A DNA stretch of 9,278 bases from Candidatus Magasanikbacteria bacterium RIFCSPHIGHO2_02_FULL_50_9b. Its GTDB lineage: Bacteria; Patescibacteriota; Patescibacteriia; Magasanikbacterales; 2-02-FULL-50-9b. The position numbers and the translations under genes were made by a program. Positions 5,351 to 9,278 of this stretch are shown here, in pieces. Location: NCBI GenBank assembly GCA_001782975.1, contig MFQD01000016.1:1-9278 (forward strand), in the 5' to 3' direction. The notes beneath the pieces were generated by a model that did not search any database, was not told the DNA's origin, and saw only the letters and a program-made list of their open reading frames with translations. How positions within the stretch are numbered: position 1 is the first letter of the stretch; every line of letters starts with the position of its first letter.

Positions 5351-8300
5351 ATGCAAGATGTGGCTGTTTCGTTGCCAATCATGGCACATGCGGCGCGTAT
5401 CATGAGTATGGTGCGCGCCTGTCCGGTTGTTGTCATTGCCGGTACGACCGGTTCTGGCAAGACCACCCAGCTGCCACGTCTTCTGTGGGAGGCTGGCTTT
5501 GCTGGAAAGGGAAAGAAGATTTGTTGCACGCTTCCGACTCGTTCGGGCGCGGTGAACGCAGCAGAGTTCGTTGCCAGCTCATTGGATCCCAAACAGGCCG
5601 ACGTGGTTGGCTATCGTATCCGGTTCGATACACGGGTGACGAAGGCGACCAAGATCGTGTATATGACTGACGGCGTGCTCGTAAAGCGCATCCATGCGGA
5701 TCCGCTGCTGCGCGAGTTTAGTGTTGTCATGATTGATGAGGTGCATGAGCGGAGGATCCAAACGGATTTTTTGCTCGCGTATCTCAAGAGCGTGCTCGCC
5801 ATTCGTAACGATCTGAAAGTGATCGTGAGTAGTGCGACCATGCAGACCGAAGCGCTCGCGCGGTATTTCAACAACGCGCCGATCATCTCGATTCCGGTGA
5901 AGCAACATCCGGTCGAAATCGTGTATCAACCCGTCGCTCATGACCTGCACAAGGAGGTCGCGCGACTGGTGCAGACGATTCATGCGAAGAAGAACGACGG
6001 GCACACGCTTGTCTTTTTGTCTGGTATGTTCGACATTGACCGTGTGCGGCATCATCTGCGCCACGTCAAGTCGCCCAACTTCGAATGTATGGTATTTCAT
6101 AGTCGAGTTGGTCGAGAAGGTCGCAAGAAGATTTTTGCGCAGTCAAAAAAGAGCAAGGTGATTCTGGCGACAAACATCGCCGAAACGGCGGTGACGATTC
6201 CGGGAATTACGCACGTGATTGATTCTGGATTGCAGCGCGAGAGTCGCCACGAGTATTCCAAAGGTGGGTATCGCACGCTGCATGTGAAGCCGATCAGTCA
6301 GGCATCTGCGATGCAGCGTGCTGGTCGTGCTGGTCGCACCGGTCCGGGCGTCTGCTACCGGATGTATTCTGCAGAGAGCTTCGTGGCTCGGCCGGAATTC
6401 GCGCCGCCGCAGACCGAGTGCGGTGACATCACGGATTTTGTGCTTCAATTGCTGGCGCGCGGCGTGCAACATCCGGAGCGTTTGGATCTTCCGACGCCGC
6501 TTGATGCCACTCGCGTGGAGAGTGCGATGCGTAACCTGCAACAGTGGGGCGCGGTGACGGCAGATCGTGTGGTGACTGATTTTGGTCGTCGAATGATTCA
6601 GTTGCCGCTGGGACCGCAGCAGGCGTACATGGTGTTGACTGCCGCTGATCTTGGTTTTGCAGCCGAGGCAGTGGAAGTCGCGAGCATCCTGTCCGTCGAT
6701 CAACTCGGCGATCTTGATGGTGACACCCCCGGGTCGTTTGCTGGAAAGTTCAATCAGTTTCGAGATAGTCGCGGTGATGCGATCACGTTTCTCCGTGCGT
6801 TTCGTGCCTATTCAGTTCGGCGCGGAGACACGGTGTGGTGTGAGAGCCAAGGGCTCAATCTGAAGCTGCTCGAAGATGCTCATCTGATTCGCACCAGCTT
6901 GCTGGCGCGGCTCCGCGACATGGGAGTGCGGTGCACATACGGACACGATTTGGACAAGGTCCATCGTGCGCTTGTGCGCTGCTGGGGTGGGCGTCTGTTG
7001 GTGCATGACCGCAAGGGTGTGTACCGGAGTGGTGAACTCACGGGCATTCGTATTTCGGATCGGAGTGCGGTGCACGGGAGTCGCCCAGAGTATCTCGTGG
7101 CGTTCGACATTCTCAACGTGGGTGTGGTGCTTGCCTCAAACCCGCTCGTGGTTCCTGACGAGATGGTGGAAGATGTGCTCGCGTTGTACGGCGATCCGAA
7201 TGCTGTTTCGGCGTGCGAAGATGACGACAAGAAGGTGCGTGTCACTGGCACGTTGCGGATTGAGACGCCGCACATGGCGCGTACGGTTCGTGTTGATATC
7301 AACTGTGAGCGGTCTCCCTCGCGGGCGCTGCGCATGGTTCAGAACAACACGGTAGTGGTTGAGGAGGATCAAGTGCCGCTGCATTGGCTGCGTCTGACTG
7401 CGGAAACGCTGGAAGCGCTTGCTCGTGTTGGCATCACGACTCTTGCAAACTGTCCAAAGACGCGTCGTGGAATGATGAAGTCAGAACTGGCGGACTCAGT
7501 TCGTAGTGAGCTGCTGGGAAAGTTCGTGCGTCTCGGCTATGTGTCCGCGCAGCAAGCAGAGGAATTGGTTGAGTCGGTAACGGATGATGATGACAGCGAT
7601 CAGGAAGAAGACTGGCTCGTGACTGATTTCACTAAGTCACCCATCAAGGAGCTTGGGATTTCTACACGGGCGCAGATGCGTCTTGTTGGCGCTGGAGTTC
7701 ACACGATCGCAGACCTGCTTGCTGTTGATGAGCGCAAGTTTCGCGGTATGTGTGGTAAAGATGAGACGGTGATTGATGAAGTCCTCTTGCGTTTGGGCGA
7801 GTTCAATCTCGCTTTGCAGAGTGTGAAAGCGCAGAACCAACAGGCCATTCTGTTCAACGGTCCTGATCCGATTGAGCAGGCGAATGTCACGCCTGAAGAG
7901 GCGCGCGCAAAGCTGGGAGATGAGGATTTTGAACTGTTCGTGCGCTACCGTGAAACGGCTGACAGCGAAGTGCGTGTGGCGAGTCGTAATAGGCTCATCA
8001 ACAAGCACAGCGGTCTGCGCTACTCGGTGGCCAAGCAGCAATTCATGAATCCTGCCCGTCGTCTAGATGCAGCAATTGACTTTGATGACTTAGTCCAAGA
8101 GGCAGTGTTCGGGGTCATCGCTGCTATTAGCAAGTTCAACCCGCTCAACGGCTATCGGTTTTCGACTTACTGCTTTGGCTGGCTGAAGCAGACGATTAAT
8201 CGTTATTGTGCGGAGAATGGTGCGATTCGTTTTCCGGCACACAAGGGCGAGGCCATTACTCGACTGCAAGCGGCTGTGATGAAATTGATCGCGCGCTTGG

Positions 8301-9278
8301 GTCGTGAGGTCACCCCGGAGGAGGTGGCGAAAGAGCTTGGTATCACGCCGGAGGAATTGCTTGCGTTGAACGAAGCTCGTCGGGTCGCGATGCTGCCGGT
8401 TAGTTTGGATGGTCCGGCGTCTCATAGCTCGGATGAAGAGACGTGGACGAGTCTCGGAGAAATCGTGGCTGACGAGAGCGCGAGCGCTGAACAGCAGTTG
8501 ATCAACATCTCCCAAACGCAGCAAGGGAAAGATCTGTTTGCAGAATTGATCAATTCGCTCGAACTTCCCGCACGCCACCTTGTCATGTTTCGGGCGCGCT
8601 ATGGTCTTGATGGCGAGGATCCGAAAACGCTTGAAGAGGTGGGGGACCTGTTTCAAGTTACGCGTGAGCGGGTGCGGCAGATCGAATGGAAAGTGTTTGA
8701 AGCGCTTCGACAGCCGGCGGCACAGGAGCGTGTGTGCGCCATTGAGCGTGCGTTTCGCGGTGATGATCTTGCTGACGAGCTGGTTGCCCCGTCTCCGAGC
8801 GCTGTTGTTGAAGAACGGCGTCGAGAAATGCGGCAGATTCGTGTCAAGAATGCGGTTGACCGCGTCCTGCGTGACCTCAACGTTCCATCCATTGCTGTTA
8901 CGGTGTTTAAGTTTCGTCATGGTCTGAATGGCGAGGCAGCACTTTCAGCAACGGCGACGAGTACGCGTCTCGGTATTGAATTGGGGATCGTCAATGAGCT
9001 TGAACAGAGCGTCGCGTCCGCACTCTATGACGTTGACGTGTGGGAGCAGCTTCGGCATGTTTCCCCCGGACTGCCGCGTCCAGAAGAACCGATTGTGCCA
9101 CTGGCAGAGGTTCGTCAGACCGGTTCGGTTGATCTGCTCATGCACGACGGTTTTGTACCGAGCAAGTCACATGCATCCGCGCAGGAAGTCATTGAAGCTG
9201 TTGCACTGCGCGCACGGCTTTCGCTGGAGCAGATCATGGTGCAGACGCGGGAGCGTGAAGTGTTTCAGGCACGGTGTA
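5351..9278 (+). CDS. DEAH helicase - alpha-CTD-like - sigma-70 fusion, open at the right edge
   Basis: This is one uninterrupted frame of 1309 codons with no stop before the window end. The ATG at 5351 has SD AAGGAAGG spaced 7 nt, as in the parB-like gene. Residues 1-355 are a complete DEAH-type helicase core: GTTGSGKTT (31-39), GYRIRF (87-92), MTDG (105-108), DEVH (129-132), SAT (161-163), TNIAETAVTIP (274-284) and QRAGRAGRTGPG (322-333). The HA2 and OB-like regions of HrpA/HrpB-type helicases follow, to about 640. Residues 677-735 and 760-825 each resemble the RNA polymerase alpha-CTD, joined by an acidic linker (745-754). Residues about 857-966 are sigma regions 1.2-2 (DFDDLVQEAVFG, FNPLNGYRFSTY), 968-1045 region 3, and 1064-1121 region 4 (LEEVGDLFQVTRERVRQIE). 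Residues 1165-1237 look like a second, degenerate region 4. Residues 1239-1309 are unrecognised. The domain calls are firm for the helicase and sigma parts and fair for the alpha-CTD-like parts. The joint role in promoter opening or transcript remodelling is inference. Confidence 0.9.
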   Translation, partial: MQDVAVSLPIMAHAARIMSMVRACPVVVIAGTTGSGKTTQLPRLLWEAGFAGKGKKICCTLPTRSGAVNAAEFVASSLDPKQADVVGYRIRFDTRVTKATKIVYMTDGVLVKRIHADPLLREFSVVMIDEVHERRIQTDFLLAYLKSVLAIRNDLKVIVSSATMQTEALARYFNNAPIISIPVKQHPVEIVYQPVAHDLHKEVARLVQTIHAKKNDGHTLVFLSGMFDIDRVRHHLRHVKSPNFECMVFHSRVGREGRKKIFAQSKKSKVILATNIAETAVTIPGITHVIDSGLQRESRHEYSKGGYRTLHVKPISQASAMQRAGRAGRTGPGVCYRMYSAESFVARPEFAPPQTECGDITDFVLQLLARGVQHPERLDLPTPLDATRVESAMRNLQQWGAVTADRVVTDFGRRMIQLPLGPQQAYMVLTAADLGFAAEAVEVASILSVDQLGDLDGDTPGSFAGKFNQFRDSRGDAITFLRAFRAYSVRRGDTVWCESQGLNLKLLEDAHLIRTSLLARLRDMGVRCTYGHDLDKVHRALVRCWGGRLLVHDRKGVYRSGELTGIRISDRSAVHGSRPEYLVAFDILNVGVVLASNPLVVPDEMVEDVLALYGDPNAVSACEDDDKKVRVTGTLRIETPHMARTVRVDINCERSPSRALRMVQNNTVVVEEDQVPLHWLRLTAETLEALARVGITTLANCPKTRRGMMKSELADSVRSELLGKFVRLGYVSAQQAEELVESVTDDDDSDQEEDWLVTDFTKSPIKELGISTRAQMRLVGAGVHTIADLLAVDERKFRGMCGKDETVIDEVLLRLGEFNLALQSVKAQNQQAILFNGPDPIEQANVTPEEARAKLGDEDFELFVRYRETADSEVRVASRNRLINKHSGLRYSVAKQQFMNPARRLDAAIDFDDLVQEAVFGVIAAISKFNPLNGYRFSTYCFGWLKQTINRYCAENGAIRFPAHKGEAITRLQAAVMKLIARLGREVTPEEVAKELGITPEELLALNEARRVAMLPVSLDGPASHSSDEETWTSLGEIVADESASAEQQLINISQTQQGKDLFAELINSLELPARHLVMFRARYGLDGEDPKTLEEVGDLFQVTRERVRQIEWKVFEALRQPAAQERVCAIERAFRGDDLADELVAPSPSAVVEERRREMRQIRVKNAVDRVLRDLNVPSIAVTVFKFRHGLNGEAALSATATSTRLGIELGIVNELEQSVASALYDVDVWEQLRHVSPGLPRPEEPIVPLAEVRQTGSVDLLMHDGFVPSKSHASAQEVIEAVALRARLSLEQIMVQTREREVFQARC

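Noticed and set aside
7200..7930. Possibility that the helicase and sigma parts are two genes with an overlooked stop between them
   Set aside because: Codon-by-codon reading from 5351 shows no stop and no frame change through this stretch. The frame covers two folded-looking alpha-CTD-like domains and an acidic linker, not random sequence. No SD-led start is evident before the sigma part.
8090..8920. 276-codon minus-strand frame under the sigma part of the fusion gene
   Set aside because: The plus strand encodes unmistakable sigma-70 regions here. The antisense product has no recognisable motif.

Overview
The window looks like a stretch of a Patescibacteria (CPR, probably Parcubacteria-group) genome. 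This is inferred from the style of the left-hand housekeeping genes: a compact type I signal peptidase, and a histidyl-tRNA synthetase with a long Lys/Pro/Ala-rich N-terminal tail and a four-Cys insertion. It has not been tested by a search.

Layout. Positions 1-61 hold the 5' part of a minus-strand tRNA-Ile(GAT), cut by the window edge. Positions 62-255 are intergenic, with two strong hairpins and a promoter that lies so close to lepB that the mRNA should be leaderless. lepB (256-864) and hisS (874-2304) form a tight pair 9 nt apart, and neither has a visible Shine-Dalgarno (SD) site. Positions 2305-2507 hold no gene. They contain a 131-bp structured inverted-repeat element and a second long inverted repeat.

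From 2508 the character of the DNA changes. An orphan ParB-like gene (2613-3515, visibly GC-richer) has a near-consensus promoter, a structured leader and a strong SD. It ends at a strong, probably bidirectional terminator. Convergent to it is a 514-residue SprT-like zinc metalloprotease gene (3633-5177, minus) that carries two tandem copies of an eight-cysteine module. A 173-bp divergent promoter region with a 25-nt near-perfect palindrome separates it from the last gene.

The last gene (5351 to the window end, plus, open for 1309 codons without a stop) is the most remarkable feature. It is a single reading frame that joins a complete DEAH-family helicase, two domains resembling the RNA polymerase alpha C-terminal domain, a complete sigma-70 (regions 1.2 to 4) and a degenerate second sigma region 4. 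I know of no described protein with this architecture.

Working together (inference): the three genes from 2508 on share strong SD sites and TTGACA/17-bp promoters, unlike lepB-hisS, and look like an accessory cassette (island, integrated plasmid or phage remnant). The helicase-sigma protein could be a self-contained device that recognises promoters and uses ATP to open DNA or remodel the transcript. The divergent SprT-like protease may be co-regulated with it through the shared operator-like region.
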